A stretch of DNA of 64,000 nt from Microbacterium profundi (GCF_000763375.1 NZ_JPSY01000001.1:1860001-1924000), one strand, 5' to 3'; counted from the first letter of the stretch, positions 9,207 to 17,730 are shown. Notes: a model not told the origin generated them from the sequence alone. Made by a program: numbers and translations.

Positions 9207-9605
9207 CTAGTACGCCACCCCCGCATGCAGGATGATGTTCGCGTACGGGGTGAACTCGCCGGAGCGCACGAACGCGCGGGCGCCGTGCGTCCGCTTCTTG
9301 AACTCGACGTGCGGCACGAGTTCGATCTCGATGCCCGGCAGCCGGTCACGAAGCCCGGCCAGCACCTCTGGACTCTGCTCCGCGATCTCGGCCGACACCG
9401 TCGCGCCCTCGACGACCATCTCGGCCAGCACGGTGTCGAGCACATCGAAGAATGCCGGAGCGCCGGGTCGATAGGCCAGATCGATCCGCTCAGATCCGGG
9501 AGGGATCGGCAGCCCGGCATCCGTCACGACGATGAGATCGGTGTGCCCCGTCTCGCTGATGACTCGGGAGAGAGCGGGATTGATCGTTGTCGACGTCTTG
9601 CGCAT
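9207..9605 (-). CDS. rbsD: D-ribose pyranase, RbsD
   Basis: RbsD/FucU-family mutarotase of 132 residues that interconverts pyranose and furanose forms of a sugar so that a kinase can use it. Family positions are present: His in SETGHTDLIVV, the TDAGLPIP loop, and the C-terminal TPYANIILHAGV motif carrying the conserved Tyr-Ala-Asn. It sits 20 bp after the ribokinase gene and is followed without a gap by the UTRA regulator. A second member of this family (FucU) occurs in the fucose cluster at 17.3 kb. Ribose is the default substrate, but a related ketose or aldose is possible. Confidence 0.92.
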   Translation of the reverse strand: MRKTSTTINPALSRVISETGHTDLIVVTDAGLPIPPGSERIDLAYRPGAPAFFDVLDTVLAEMVVEGATVSAEIAEQSPEVLAGLRDRLPGIEIELVPHVEFKKRTHGARAFVRSGEFTPYANIILHAGVAY

Positions 9606-9625
9606 CGGGGCTCCTGGTTCTGGCG

Positions 9626-10570
9626 TCAGACTCTGGATGCCAGGAAGGCGTCCACGTCTGCACGGACGGGCAGGCTCGGCGAGGCGCCCTGCTTCGTGAC
9701 GGTGAGTGCGCCGGCGGCCGTGGCGAGGCGGACGGCGTCGGTGAGTGAGGCGCCGTTCGCGAGAGCAGCGCCGAGGTAGCCGGCGTAGGCATCGCCGGCC
9801 GCCGTGGTGTCGACGGCTTCGACCGGCAGCGGAGGCACGAGCGTCGCACCGTCTGCCGTGACCACGCAGGAGCCTTGAGCTGCGAGCGTGATGACCGCGG
9901 CAGCGACGCCGTGGCCGAGGAACCAGCGCCCGGCCTGCTCGGCGGTCGCGGCATCCGTCACCTCGATGCCGCTGAGGATCGAGGCCTCGGTCTCGTTCGG
10001 CGTGACGATGTCGATGTTCGCCCAGACCTCGGCCGGCAGCGGCGCGGCGGGGGCAGGGTCGAGGATCACGGTCATGCCGAGCTCGCGGCCCCTGGCGGTG
10101 ATGTGCGCGGTCAGCGCTGACGGCGTCTCGAGCTGGGTCAGCAGCACGGAGGTGCTCGGCGCGAGCGCATCGAGCGCCTCGTCGATCTGCGCGGTGTTCA
10201 GCTCGGCGTTGGCGAGCGGCACCATCACGATGTCGTTCTGCGCCGAGGCGTCGACGCGGATGTGGGCGACGCCGGTGGGGCCGGGAACCGTGCGCAGATG
10301 AGTGAGGTCGACACCGGCATCCGTCAGCCCGTCGACGACCAGGTCGTGGAAGAGATCATCGCCGACGCAGCCGACGAAGCTCGTTCGCGCCCCCGCGCGG
10401 CCGGCCGCCACGGCCTGGTTCGCGCCCTTGCCGCCGAGCATCAGCGTGAACTGGTCGCCGAGGATCGTCTCTCCGCGCGCGGGTAGGCGCTGGGAGAAGG
10501 TGGTCACATCCGCCGTGACGCTGCCGACGATGACGACGCCGTTGCGTCCTTCGGGGGAGGGGGTGGCCAT
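9626..10570 (-). CDS. rbsK: Ribokinase, PfkB family
   Basis: Carbohydrate kinase of 314 residues that phosphorylates ribose or a related sugar at the terminal hydroxyl with ATP. PfkB signature 1 is visible near the N-terminus (GGKGANQAVAAGRAG). Signature 2 with the catalytic aspartate is near residue 240 (DTTAAGDAYAGYLG). The ATG at 10570 is preceded by AAGGAGCC. It is the first gene of the rbsK-rbsD-gntR operon and is divergent from a small transaldolase, with an inverted pair of CCTGTNNTTACA motifs between them. Adenosine kinase and fructokinase branches are less likely given RbsD next door. Confidence 0.92.
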   Translation of the reverse strand: MATPSPEGRNGVVIVGSVTADVTTFSQRLPARGETILGDQFTLMLGGKGANQAVAAGRAGARTSFVGCVGDDLFHDLVVDGLTDAGVDLTHLRTVPGPTGVAHIRVDASAQNDIVMVPLANAELNTAQIDEALDALAPSTSVLLTQLETPSALTAHITARGRELGMTVILDPAPAAPLPAEVWANIDIVTPNETEASILSGIEVTDAATAEQAGRWFLGHGVAAAVITLAAQGSCVVTADGATLVPPLPVEAVDTTAAGDAYAGYLGAALANGASLTDAVRLATAAGALTVTKQGASPSLPVRADVDAFLASRV

Positions 10571-10609
10571 GTGGCTCCTTCGACGTGGCCCGCTTTGACA
10601 GGGCCGTTT

Positions 10610-10650
10610 CCTGTCATTACATTAGCCGAATCCGAACTTGTAACGACAGG
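10610..10650. promoter_or_regulatory. Inverted pair of 15-bp operator motifs (CCTGTNNTTACAAGT family)
   Basis: CCTGTCATTACATTA at 10610-10624 faces ACTTGTAACGACAGG at 10636-10650, whose reverse complement is CCTGTCGTTACAAGT. The same word is tandemly repeated at 27368-27397 and is present in weaker form at 18763-18777. It lies between rbsK and the transaldolase gene, so it is the expected operator of the UTRA regulator encoded in this operon. The arrangement is seen; the binding is inferred. Confidence 0.72.
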
Positions 10651-10672
10651 TTCGTCACAAGGAGCCGATCCC

Positions 10673-11341
10673 ATGCCCGCTGCAGCCATCGCCCCGCGCC
10701 TGTATGTCGACAGCGCCGACACCGAGCGCGTCTCCGCTCTGCTGGCGGCCGGGGTGGTGCACGGCGTGACGACCAACCCCACGATTCTCGAGCGCGGAGG
10801 CCGTGCGGCGGCCGAGATCCCCTCGCTGTACTCGCAGTGGGTGGCGGAGGGTGCGAGGGAGATCTTCTTCCAGACCTGGGGCACCGCTCGGGACGAGTTG
10901 CTCCGCAACGCCTCGACGATCAGAGGACTGGGCGATCGGGTCGCGGTGAAGGTGCCGGCGACCGCCGAGGGCTTCGCGGTCGCGTCGACGCTGGTCGCCG
11001 ATGGCGCGACCGTTCTCATCACCGCCGTGTACTCGGTGGCGCAGGCGCTCGCCGCGGCGAGTATCGGAGCGGCCTACATCGCGCCGTATCTCGGACGGCT
11101 GCGGGATGCCGGCGTCGACGGCGACGCGCTGATCCCCGAGATGCAGGCCGTGTGCGCGGGAAGCACGACGAACGTGCTGGCGGCGAGTCTGCGCTCAGCG
11201 GACGACATCGTGTCGCTGCGGCTTGCCGGCGTGCCGTACTTCACGGCGGCACCCGACGTGCTGGATCAGGTGCTGCAGCATCCGGTCAGCGACAGTTCTG
11301 CCGTGGAGTTCGACGCCGCCATGGGGCGCATCGGGGGTTGA
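10673..11341 (+). CDS. Small transaldolase / fructose-6-phosphate aldolase family protein
   Basis: TIM-barrel transaldolase of the short TalC/FSA/MipB subfamily, 222 residues. The start of the barrel (LYVDSADTERV) and the TTNPTIL motif are clear. The Schiff-base lysine is in VAVKVPATAEG, and the ITAVYSVAQALAAASIGAAYIAPYLGRL stretch is typical. It can transfer dihydroxyacetone units between sugar phosphates or split a ketose phosphate. The ATG at 10673 follows AAGGAG with good spacing. It shares a divergent, operator-bearing promoter with rbsK, so it probably handles the sugar phosphate made by that kinase. Confidence 0.88.
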   Translation: MPAAAIAPRLYVDSADTERVSALLAAGVVHGVTTNPTILERGGRAAAEIPSLYSQWVAEGAREIFFQTWGTARDELLRNASTIRGLGDRVAVKVPATAEGFAVASTLVADGATVLITAVYSVAQALAAASIGAAYIAPYLGRLRDAGVDGDALIPEMQAVCAGSTTNVLAASLRSADDIVSLRLAGVPYFTAAPDVLDQVLQHPVSDSSAVEFDAAMGRIGG

Positions 11342-11354
11342 GCCGTGCATGGGC

Positions 11355-11458
11355 TGCAACTCTGGCGGCCACGTGCAACTCTGGCGGCCACGTGCAACTC
11401 TGGCGGCCACGCAGGCGCGGAGGGGCCGCCAGAATTGCGTTTGGCCGCCAGAATTGCG
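11355..11458. repeat. Three 19-bp tandem repeats facing two inverted copies
   Basis: TGCAACTCTGGCGGCCACG occurs three times without a gap (11355-11373, 11374-11392, 11393-11411). GGCCGCCAGAATTGCG then occurs twice (11424-11439, 11443-11458) as its near reverse complement (14 of 16 bases). It lies between convergent genes (transaldolase and a FadR regulator) and can fold into a strong cruciform, so a terminator role is plausible. Confidence 0.9.
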
Positions 11459-11489
11459 ACGGGCCGCAGAAGTCGACGGCGAGTGGATG

Positions 11490-12188
11490 CTACGCCTCGG
11501 TGCCGCTCTCGGTCACGGCCGCGGCCTGGCGCAGCCAGCGCTCGATGCCGGCGATGTGCGCGGTGGCCAGTGAAGTGGCGAGGTTCGGGTCGCGCTGCGC
11601 GATCGCCTCGGCGATGCCTCGATGCTCCGACAGCGTGCGCTCGACCGCGCCTTGCTCTGTGAGGCCGCGCCAGATGCGTGCGCGCACGGTCTGACCGCTC
11701 AGGCTCTCGATGAGGCTGGCCAGGTAGGCGTTGCCCGCCATGCGGACGATATCGCGATGGAAGCGGATGTCGTGCTCCACCAGCGCATCGACTGAGACGT
11801 CGGTGTCGATGCCGTCGAGCTCCGCGTGCAGCGCCTCGATTCCCTCAGCGGTGCCGAGGGTGGCGGCGAGCCCGGTCGCCTGAGATTCCAGCATCCGCCT
11901 GACCGCGAAGATCTCGAGCAGCGAATCATCGTCGTGCATGTCGGCGACGAACGAGATCGCCTCGAGCAGCAGGTGCGGCTCGAGGCTGGTGACGTAGGTG
12001 CCGTCGCCGCGACGCACATCGAGCACACGGATGACTTCGAGCGCCTTCACCGCTTCGCGCATGGAGTTGCGCGAAAGCCCGAGGCGCTCGGAGAGCTCCT
12101 TCTCCGGTGGAAGACGATCGCCGGGCGACAACTCGCCGGACACGATCATCGCCTTGATCTTCTCGATCGCCTCGTCGGTGACAGCCAT
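11490..12188 (-). CDS. GntR-family regulator, FadR subfamily, of the L-fucose cluster
   Basis: Regulator of 232 residues. The winged helix covers about residues 5-68 (LPPEKELSERLGLSRNSMREAVKALEVI, RRGDGTYV), followed by an FCD domain with the metal-site pattern EHDIRFHRDIV and a C-terminal HIAGIERWLRQ. The start at 12188 is chosen because TAGGAT lies seven bases upstream (leaderless type); an in-frame ATG at 12197 is possible. It is divergent from the fuconolactonase gene. A palindrome near ACATCCGATGT in that gap, at 14970 and at 18848 is the likely operator set, so this protein probably controls the L-fucose genes. Confidence 0.88.
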   Translation of the reverse strand: MAVTDEAIEKIKAMIVSGELSPGDRLPPEKELSERLGLSRNSMREAVKALEVIRVLDVRRGDGTYVTSLEPHLLLEAISFVADMHDDDSLLEIFAVRRMLESQATGLAATLGTAEGIEALHAELDGIDTDVSVDALVEHDIRFHRDIVRMAGNAYLASLIESLSGQTVRARIWRGLTEQGAVERTLSEHRGIAEAIAQRDPNLATSLATAHIAGIERWLRQAAAVTESGTEA

Positions 12189-12206
12189 GATCGCCATCCT
12201 AGCGAT

Positions 12207-12219
12207 TGATCGGATGTCT
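12207..12219. promoter_or_regulatory. Candidate FadR-type operator of the fucose regulon, copy 1
   Basis: TGATCGGATGTCT lies between the divergent regulator and fuconolactonase genes. ATCGGATGTCT (12209-12219) is the exact reverse complement of AGACATCCGAT at 14968-14978, in the promoter of L-fuconate dehydratase. Its core matches the palindrome ACATCNGATGT at 9 of 11 positions. Confidence 0.55.
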
Positions 12220-12235
12220 GGGGCAGGATGGTGCC

Positions 12236-13126
12236 ATGCGCGTTCTCGATTCACATCTGCACCTGTGGGATCCGTCCGTTCTGGACTATCCGTGGCTGGA
12301 GGGCCCGCTGCGCGCACGCTTCGCTGCGGAGGAGATCGCGGGCACGATCGGTGAGGTCGGCGACGAGCGAGGATTCGTGTTCGTGCAGGCCGACTGTCTG
12401 GAGGCGCAGTATCTCGACGAGATCGACTGGGTGACCTCACTCGCCGAGCAGGTGGGCGTGCGCGGCATCGTCGCCGGAGCCCGGCTGGATCGCGGGGCGG
12501 CGACGGTTCGCCACCTGGATGCTTTCGCTGAGCGCCCGCTCGTCGTCGGCGTGCGTCACCTGCTGCAGGGCGAGCCGGACGGGTTCGCCGCGACGCCGGC
12601 GTTCCGCGCGGGCGCCGCGGCTCTGGCCGAACGAGGCCTGACCTTCGACGCGTGTGTTCGCGGCGAGGGGCAGCTGCGTGATGTGATCCGGCTCGCGGCA
12701 GAGTTGCCGGAGCTTCGGATCGTGCTGGATCATCTCGGCAAGCCCGCGGTAGGGACGGCCGCGACACCATCATTGCCGTCTGCAGAGTGGGCGAATGCCC
12801 TGACCGCGCTCGCCGCGCACAGCCAGGTGTTCTGCAAGCTCTCCGGGCTGCCCGCCGAGGCCCGCGGGTCGTGGAGCGCCGAGCAGACGGAGCCGTTCTT
12901 CGACGTGGCGCTGGAGGCGTTCGGACCAGAGAGGCTGATGGTCGGCAGCGACTGGCCGGTGTCGGCGGTCACGGCATCCGGTTGGAACAGCGGCGCGGAT
13001 GCGGCGCTGGATGCCGGGGCCATCGGCGCATGGGCGGATGCCGTGGCATCCTGGGCTGCCTCACGCGCCGTCGATGGCGACGCGATCCTCTGGAGAAACG
13101 CCGAGCGGTTCTACCGACTGAGTTAA
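12236..13126 (+). CDS. L-fuconolactonase (amidohydrolase family)
   Basis: Metal-dependent lactonase of the amidohydrolase superfamily (COG3618), 296 residues. It is predicted to open L-fucono-1,5-lactone to L-fuconate in the cytoplasm. The N-terminal metal motif DSHLHLW is typical. Further family residues are RIVLDHLGKP (His), FCKLSGL and the C-terminal LMVGSDWPV (Asp). The ATG at 12236 is preceded by AGGATGG; the longer in-frame start overlaps the operator and is unlikely. It sits between the FadR regulator and the dehydrogenase/hydrolase pair, and all other steps of the oxidative L-fucose route are within 5 kb, which supports the assignment. Confidence 0.86.
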   Translation: MRVLDSHLHLWDPSVLDYPWLEGPLRARFAAEEIAGTIGEVGDERGFVFVQADCLEAQYLDEIDWVTSLAEQVGVRGIVAGARLDRGAATVRHLDAFAERPLVVGVRHLLQGEPDGFAATPAFRAGAAALAERGLTFDACVRGEGQLRDVIRLAAELPELRIVLDHLGKPAVGTAATPSLPSAEWANALTALAAHSQVFCKLSGLPAEARGSWSAEQTEPFFDVALEAFGPERLMVGSDWPVSAVTASGWNSGADAALDAGAIGAWADAVASWAASRAVDGDAILWRNAERFYRLS

Positions 13127-13127
13127 C

Positions 13128-13272
13128 GGCTTCGACTCGCTGCGCTCGCTCAACCCGTTTCGTCTGCGTCGCTCCGCGATTCCGCTCAACGCCCCGTTCG
13201 TTGCGGGTCGTTGAGCGAGCGCAGCGAGACGAAACGGGTTCAGTGAGGAGCCGCAGGCGACGAGTCGAAGCC
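13128..13272. repeat. Long inverted intergenic repeat, probable bidirectional terminator
   Basis: The outer arms are a perfect 12-bp inverted repeat (GGCTTCGACTCG at 13128-13139, CGAGTCGAAGCC at 13261-13272). Inside are inverted copies of the caacccgtttcgtct / agacgaaacgggtt word. It begins one base after the fuconolactonase stop and lies between convergent genes. Confidence 0.85.
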
Positions 13273-13283
13273 TTCCTCGGCGA

Positions 13284-14054
13284 CTACTCCGCGCGCAGGC
13301 GCAGTTGCGCCATGCCTCCGTCGACCTCGATGAACGTGCCGGTCGTCGAGCCTGCAGCGGGACTGACCAGGTATGCCACAGCCGCAGCGACCTCGTCCGG
13401 TGAGACCAGACGCCCGTGCGGCTGGCGCGCCTCGAGGGCCGCACGCTCGGCATCCGGATCGTCGGCCTGGCCGAGCAGCCGTCCGACCCAGGGGGTGTCG
13501 GCGGTGCCGGGGTTCACGGCGTTGACGCGGATGCCCTCGCGCAGATGATCTGCGGCCATCGCGCGGGTGAGCGCCGAGACGGCGCCCTTCGACGCGCTGT
13601 AGAGCGCGCGGGCCGGCAGGCCGGTCGAAGAGGCGATGGATGCCGTGTTGCACACCGCTGCGGCGGGCGACCTGCGCAGCCAGGGCAGGGCAGCCGCGGT
13701 CACGCGTGCGATGCCGGTGACATTCACGGAGAGCACGCGTGCCCACTCCTCATCGTCATTCGCGCTGATATCGCCGATGGCACCGATGCCGGCGTTGTTC
13801 ACGACGATGTCGATGCGACCGAACTTGTCTGCGACGCCGGCGACCGCGGCATCCACGCTCGCGCGATCCGAGACGTCGGCCGTGAACGCGGCGAAGCGCT
13901 CGTCGGCGCCGGACGTGTCGCGGTCGAGCACGGCGATCTGTGCACCGTCGGCGTGAAGGCGGGTGGCGATCGCCGCGCCGATGCCCGAGGCGCCACCGGT
14001 GACGATCGCGACGAGGCCGCCCAGAGCCGGTCCCTGAGCCTGTCGAAGGGTCAT
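13284..14054 (-). CDS. SDR-family dehydrogenase, probable 2-keto-3-deoxy-L-fuconate dehydrogenase
   Basis: Short-chain dehydrogenase of 256 residues with the NAD motif TGGASGIGAAIA near residue 20, NNAG, the catalytic Ser in NTASIASSTG and YSASKGA (Tyr/Lys). In the oxidative L-fucose route an SDR oxidises 2-keto-3-deoxy-L-fuconate to the 2,4-diketo acid, and its neighbour cleaves that product. The ATG overlaps the stop of the hydrolase gene (ATGA). The first residues (MTLRQAQGPALGG) are encoded by a copy of the cttcgacaggctcaggga repeat element inserted right after the start codon region, an unusual N-terminal extension. Confidence 0.85.
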   Translation of the reverse strand: MTLRQAQGPALGGLVAIVTGGASGIGAAIATRLHADGAQIAVLDRDTSGADERFAAFTADVSDRASVDAAVAGVADKFGRIDIVVNNAGIGAIGDISANDDEEWARVLSVNVTGIARVTAAALPWLRRSPAAAVCNTASIASSTGLPARALYSASKGAVSALTRAMAADHLREGIRVNAVNPGTADTPWVGRLLGQADDPDAERAALEARQPHGRLVSPDEVAAAVAYLVSPAAGSTTGTFIEVDGGMAQLRLRAE

Positions 14055-14911
14055 CGGGTCGCCTCCCATGCCACGAAGCTCTGCCGCTGATGTCCGAGTC
14101 CGTCGATCTCGATCTCGACGACATCGCCCGCCTTCAGGTACGGGTACTTGCCCGACAGGGCAACGCCCTGCGGCGTGCCGGTGAGGATCAGGTCGCCCGG
14201 CTCGAGCGTGACGTACTGCGAGAGGTGATGCACGATCGTGCGCACGTCGAAGATCATGTCGCTGGTGTTCGAGTCCTGGCGGGGCTCGCCGTTCACGAAG
14301 CTCTTCAGGTTGAGGTCGTCGACGTCGACCTCGTCCGGGGTCACCAGCCACGGCCCGGTCGGATTGAAGCCGGGAGCGATCTTGCCCTTCGACCACTGTC
14401 CACCGGAGACCTCGATCTGGAAGGCGCGCTCCGACACGTCGTTCGCGACGACGTAGCCGGCGATGTGGGCGTCTGCCTCATCGGGGGAGTCGAGGTACGC
14501 GGCGCGAGCGCCGATGACGATGCCGAGCTCGACCTCCCAGTCGGTCTTCTCGCTGCCTCGGGGAATCATGACGTCATCGTTCGGTCCGACCACGGTGTTC
14601 GGCGTCTTCAGGAAGATGATCGGGATCTTCGGCGGTTCGGAGCCCGACTCGGCCGCATGGGCGGCGTAGTTCATGCCGATGCAGATGACGGCGCTCGGGC
14701 GTGCGATCGGCGCGCCGATGCGGAGATCCGCGGCGCCCTCGAGCTCGGGAAGCTCGCCGGCGGCGCGAGCCGCATCCACTCGCTCACGGAAATTACCGGC
14801 GAGAAAATCGCCGTCGACATCGGATGTCACGGGCCGCAGGTCGAAGTGGTGATCACCGTCGACCAGGACGGGAATCTCGGATCCAGGGGCGCCAAGCCGC
14901 GCGAACTTCAT
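14051..14911 (-). CDS. FAH-family hydrolase, probable 2,4-diketo-3-deoxy-L-fuconate hydrolase
   Basis: Fumarylacetoacetate hydrolase family enzyme of 286 residues. It is predicted to split 2,4-diketo-3-deoxy-L-fuconate into pyruvate and L-lactate. Metal ligands of the family are visible: Glu residues in EKTDWEVELGIVIG and Asp in VANDVSERAFQ, with Lys in WSKGKIAPGFNPTGPW and a TGTPQGV loop at the C-terminal part. It is divergent from L-fuconate dehydratase across a 125-bp operator-bearing gap and is followed by the SDR with an ATGA overlap. Acylpyruvate hydrolases are close relatives, so the substrate rests on context. Confidence 0.86.
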   Translation of the reverse strand: MKFARLGAPGSEIPVLVDGDHHFDLRPVTSDVDGDFLAGNFRERVDAARAAGELPELEGAADLRIGAPIARPSAVICIGMNYAAHAAESGSEPPKIPIIFLKTPNTVVGPNDDVMIPRGSEKTDWEVELGIVIGARAAYLDSPDEADAHIAGYVVANDVSERAFQIEVSGGQWSKGKIAPGFNPTGPWLVTPDEVDVDDLNLKSFVNGEPRQDSNTSDMIFDVRTIVHHLSQYVTLEPGDLILTGTPQGVALSGKYPYLKAGDVVEIEIDGLGHQRQSFVAWEATR

Positions 14912-14957
14912 GGTTCTCCAGCCTCTCAGGGAAACCGTCTGCTGACGGCACGTGTGA

Positions 14958-14987
14958 TTGACAGTATAGACATCCGATGTTTACACT
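14958..14987 (+). promoter_or_regulatory. Promoter of the fuconate dehydratase operon with a palindrome in its spacer
   Basis: A perfect -35 hexamer TTGACA (14958-14963) is followed 17 or 18 bp later by a -10-like TTACAC/TACACT (14981-14987). The spacer contains the perfect palindrome ACATCCGATGT (14970-14980). A regulator bound here would block RNA polymerase. The same core occurs near the FadR gene (12207) and before the ribose-type importer (18848). Confidence 0.68.
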
Positions 14988-15036
14988 CCAAGGGATCCGT
15001 GCAGAATATTCGTGCTGCACGAGGAGAGGAATCCCC

Positions 15037-16332
15037 GTGAGCCGCATCACCGCACTCGAGACCACCGACATCCGCTTCCCCACATCGTTGAGCCTGGACG
15101 GCTCTGATGCGATGAACCCAGACCCGGACTACTCGGCGGCGTACGCAGTGATCCGCACCGACGCGGGTGACGGCGTCGAGGGCCACGCGTTCGTGTTCAC
15201 GATCGGACGCGGCAACGACGTGCAGGTCGCGGCGATCGATGCGCTCGCCGGACACCTGGTCGGTCGTGAGATCGAGCCCTTGCTCGACGACATGGGCACG
15301 ACGTTCCGCGAGATCATCGGCGACTCGCAGTTGCGCTGGCTCGGCCCGGAGAAGGGCGTGATGCACATGGCGATCGGCGCCGTGACCAACGCCCTGTGGG
15401 ACATCAAGGCCAAGCGCGCCGGCCTGCCGCTCTGGCAGCTGCTGGCGCGCATGACTCCGGAGGAGCTCGTCGCGCTGGTCGACTTCCGCTACCTCACCAA
15501 CGCACTCACCCCCGAGGATGCCCTCGAGATCCTTCGCGCCGGCGTCGAAGGGCGCGAAGAGCGAGAGGCCGACTTGCTCGCGACCGGCTACCCGGGATAC
15601 ACGACGAGCCCCGGATGGCTCGGCTACTCCGATGAGAAGCTCGAACGCCTCGCCCGTGAGGCGCTCGCCGACGGCTTCACCCAGATCAAGCTCAAGGTCG
15701 GCGCCGATCTCGAAGACGACATCCGCCGATTCCGAAAGGCGCGCGAGGTCGTCGGCCCCGACTTCCCGATCGCGATCGACGCCAACCAGCGCTGGGAGGT
15801 GTCGGAGGCGATCGAATGGGTGAAGGCGCTGGCCGAGTTCAACCCCGCCTGGGTCGAGGAGCCGACCAGCCCAGACGACATCCTCGGTCACGCCGAGATC
15901 GCCCGCGGGATCGCCCCCATCCGCGTGGCGACGGGCGAGCACGCGCAGAACCGGGTGATCTTCAAGCAGCTGCTGCAGGCGCAGGCGATCGAGGTCATGC
16001 AGATCGACGCCGTGCGCGTCGCCGGTGTCAATGAGAACATCGCCAACCTGCTGCTCGCCGCGAAGTTCGGCGTTCCGGTCTGCCCGCACGCCGGCGGCGT
16101 CGGTCTCTGCGAGGCCGTGCAGCATCTGTCGATGTTCGACTTCGTCGCCGTGACCGGCACCCGTGAGGGGCGGCTCATCGAGTTCGTCGATCACCTGCAC
16201 GAGCACTTCGTCGTGCCCACCGACATCCAGGGCGGTTCGTACATGCCGCCCACCGCGCCCGGTGTCAGCATGGAGATGAAGGCGGAGACCATCTCGAAGT
16301 ACACCTGGAAGGGGGAGCATGTCGTCGACTGA
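15037..16332 (+). CDS. L-fuconate dehydratase (enolase superfamily)
   Basis: Removes water from L-fuconate to give 2-keto-3-deoxy-L-fuconate. It has 431 residues, the usual size. The enolase-superfamily acid/base and Mg ligands can be read: KLKVGAD (KxK lysine), IDANQRW (Asp), [10 protein letters not shown] (Glu), TGEHAQNR (Glu) and [11 protein letters not shown] (His). The N-terminus [27 protein letters not shown] is characteristic of this enzyme. The GTG at 15037 is chosen because GAGGAGAGGA precedes it; the ATG at 14977 falls inside the operator. It is the first gene of a three-gene operon, overlapping the next gene by 14 bp. Confidence 0.94.
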   Translation: MSRITALETTDIRFPTSLSLDGSDAMNPDPDYSAAYAVIRTDAGDGVEGHAFVFTIGRGNDVQVAAIDALAGHLVGREIEPLLDDMGTTFREIIGDSQLRWLGPEKGVMHMAIGAVTNALWDIKAKRAGLPLWQLLARMTPEELVALVDFRYLTNALTPEDALEILRAGVEGREEREADLLATGYPGYTTSPGWLGYSDEKLERLAREALADGFTQIKLKVGADLEDDIRRFRKAREVVGPDFPIAIDANQRWEVSEAIEWVKALAEFNPAWVEEPTSPDDILGHAEIARGIAPIRVATGEHAQNRVIFKQLLQAQAIEVMQIDAVRVAGVNENIANLLLAAKFGVPVCPHAGGVGLCEAVQHLSMFDFVAVTGTREGRLIEFVDHLHEHFVVPTDIQGGSYMPPTAPGVSMEMKAETISKYTWKGEHVVD

Positions 16333-17281
16333 CAGGCAGCTGCCGACGCTCGGATACGGTGCCGCGAACGTCGGCAACCTCTTCCGCGAGCTCTCGGACG
16401 ATGAGGCATGGGCGGTTCTGGATGCGGCGTGGGAGAGCGGAGTGCGCTACTACGACACCGCGCCGCACTACGGCCTCGGGCTTTCCGAGAAGCGTCTCGG
16501 TGCATTCCTGCAGACCAAGCCGCGCGATGAGTTCGTTCTCTCGACCAAGGCCGGGCGGCTTCTGCGGCCCAACCCGGACTTCGCCGGCGGCCTCGACACT
16601 GCGCATGACTTCTTCGTGCCGGACGAGCTGCAGCGGGTGTGGGACTTCTCGGATGCCGGCATCCGCGCATCTCTCGACGAATCACGAGAGCGGCTGGGGC
16701 TCGACCGGATCGATCTCGTCTTCCTGCACGATCCGGAACGGCACGATCTCGACCTCGCGCTCGCCGAGGCCTTCCCTGCGCTCGAGGCGGTCCGCTCCGA
16801 AGGCGGCGTGCAGGCGATCGGCATCGGATCGATGACGTCCGACGCGCTGGCGCGCGCAGTGCGCGAGGCCGACCTCGACATCATCATGATCGCCGGTCGC
16901 TACACGCTGCTCGAGCAGCCGGCCGCCGCCGACGTGCTGCCCGCATGCCATGAGCGCCGCACGGATGTGGTCGCGGCATCCGTCTTCAACTCCGGCCTGC
17001 TCGCGAAGTCCGAACCGACGCGCGACGACCGCTACGAGTACGGCGGCGTTCCGGACGAGGTCTGGGACAGGCTGCAGCGCATCGTCGCCGTCTGCCGCGC
17101 GCACGACGTGCCACTCCCCGCCGCGGCGATCCAGTTCCCGCTGCGCGACACCGCGACGCAGTCGGTCGTGCTCGGCAGTTCGCGCCCGGAGCAGGTGCGG
17201 CAGAACGCCGAACTCGCCGCACTCACGATTCCCGACGAGTTCTGGGCGGAGCTTGTCGCGGACGGACTCATCCCCGCCTGA
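16319..17281 (+). CDS. Aldo/keto reductase, probable L-fucose dehydrogenase
   Basis: Aldo/keto reductase of 320 residues in the branch containing L-fucose (D-threo-aldose 1-) dehydrogenase and pyridoxal 4-dehydrogenase. It is predicted to oxidise L-fucose to its 1,5-lactone. The tetrad residues are [18 protein letters not shown] (Asp, Tyr), LSTKAGR (Lys) and [10 protein letters not shown] (His). The coenzyme-binding end reads [15 protein letters not shown]. It overlaps the dehydratase gene and is followed 22 bp later by the mutarotase, so the three form one operon. D-arabinose, which has the same configuration at C2-C4, could be a second substrate. Confidence 0.87.
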   Translation: MSSTDRQLPTLGYGAANVGNLFRELSDDEAWAVLDAAWESGVRYYDTAPHYGLGLSEKRLGAFLQTKPRDEFVLSTKAGRLLRPNPDFAGGLDTAHDFFVPDELQRVWDFSDAGIRASLDESRERLGLDRIDLVFLHDPERHDLDLALAEAFPALEAVRSEGGVQAIGIGSMTSDALARAVREADLDIIMIAGRYTLLEQPAAADVLPACHERRTDVVAASVFNSGLLAKSEPTRDDRYEYGGVPDEVWDRLQRIVAVCRAHDVPLPAAAIQFPLRDTATQSVVLGSSRPEQVRQNAELAALTIPDEFWAELVADGLIPA

Positions 17282-17303
17282 ATCCGAGATCGAGGAACAA
17301 GAC

Positions 17304-17723
17304 ATGCTCGAAGGAATCAACCCGTTGCTCATCGGCGAACTGCTGCTGCATCTGGATCGGATGGGCCACTCGGATGCCGTCGTGATCGCCGACGCGCACT
17401 TTCCCGCTTGGGGTCTCGGCGAACGTGTGATCGATCTGCCTGGCACGACGACGCCCGAGGTCCTGGCCGCGATCCGCACCGTGATCCCGCTCGACGATGC
17501 GCCAGGGCTCGACCTGATGGAATCCGCAGACGGCGAGGTTCTCGACGTGCAGCGTGAATTGATGGATGCTGCCGGCACGACGGCCGACACCACTCGTTTC
17601 GTCGAGCGCTTCGCGTACTACGAGGTCGCGAAGCCCGCGTATCTCATGGTGCGCACGGGCGAGACGCGCAAGTACGGCAACGCGCTGTTGCGCAAAGGCG
17701 TCGTGGGGCACGCCTCTGCGTGA
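17304..17723 (+). CDS. fucU: L-fucose mutarotase, FucU
   Basis: RbsD/FucU-family mutarotase of 139 residues that speeds the change between alpha and beta anomers of L-fucose, supplying the form used by the dehydrogenase. Family residues: His in LDRMGHSDAVVIADAHFPAW (two positions), the RFAYYEVAKPAYLMVRTGE region and the C-terminal YGNALLRKGV. The ATG at 17304 follows CGAGGAAC. It is the last gene of the dehydratase-dehydrogenase-mutarotase operon; an intergenic repeat follows at once. Confidence 0.92.
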   Translation: MLEGINPLLIGELLLHLDRMGHSDAVVIADAHFPAWGLGERVIDLPGTTTPEVLAAIRTVIPLDDAPGLDLMESADGEVLDVQRELMDAAGTTADTTRFVERFAYYEVAKPAYLMVRTGETRKYGNALLRKGVVGHASA

Positions 17724-17730
17724 GCTGGCT

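Noticed and set aside
13284..14054. Assigning the SDR as 3-oxoacyl-ACP reductase
   Set aside because: General homology allows it, but its translational coupling to the diketo-deoxyfuconate hydrolase fits the fucose route better.
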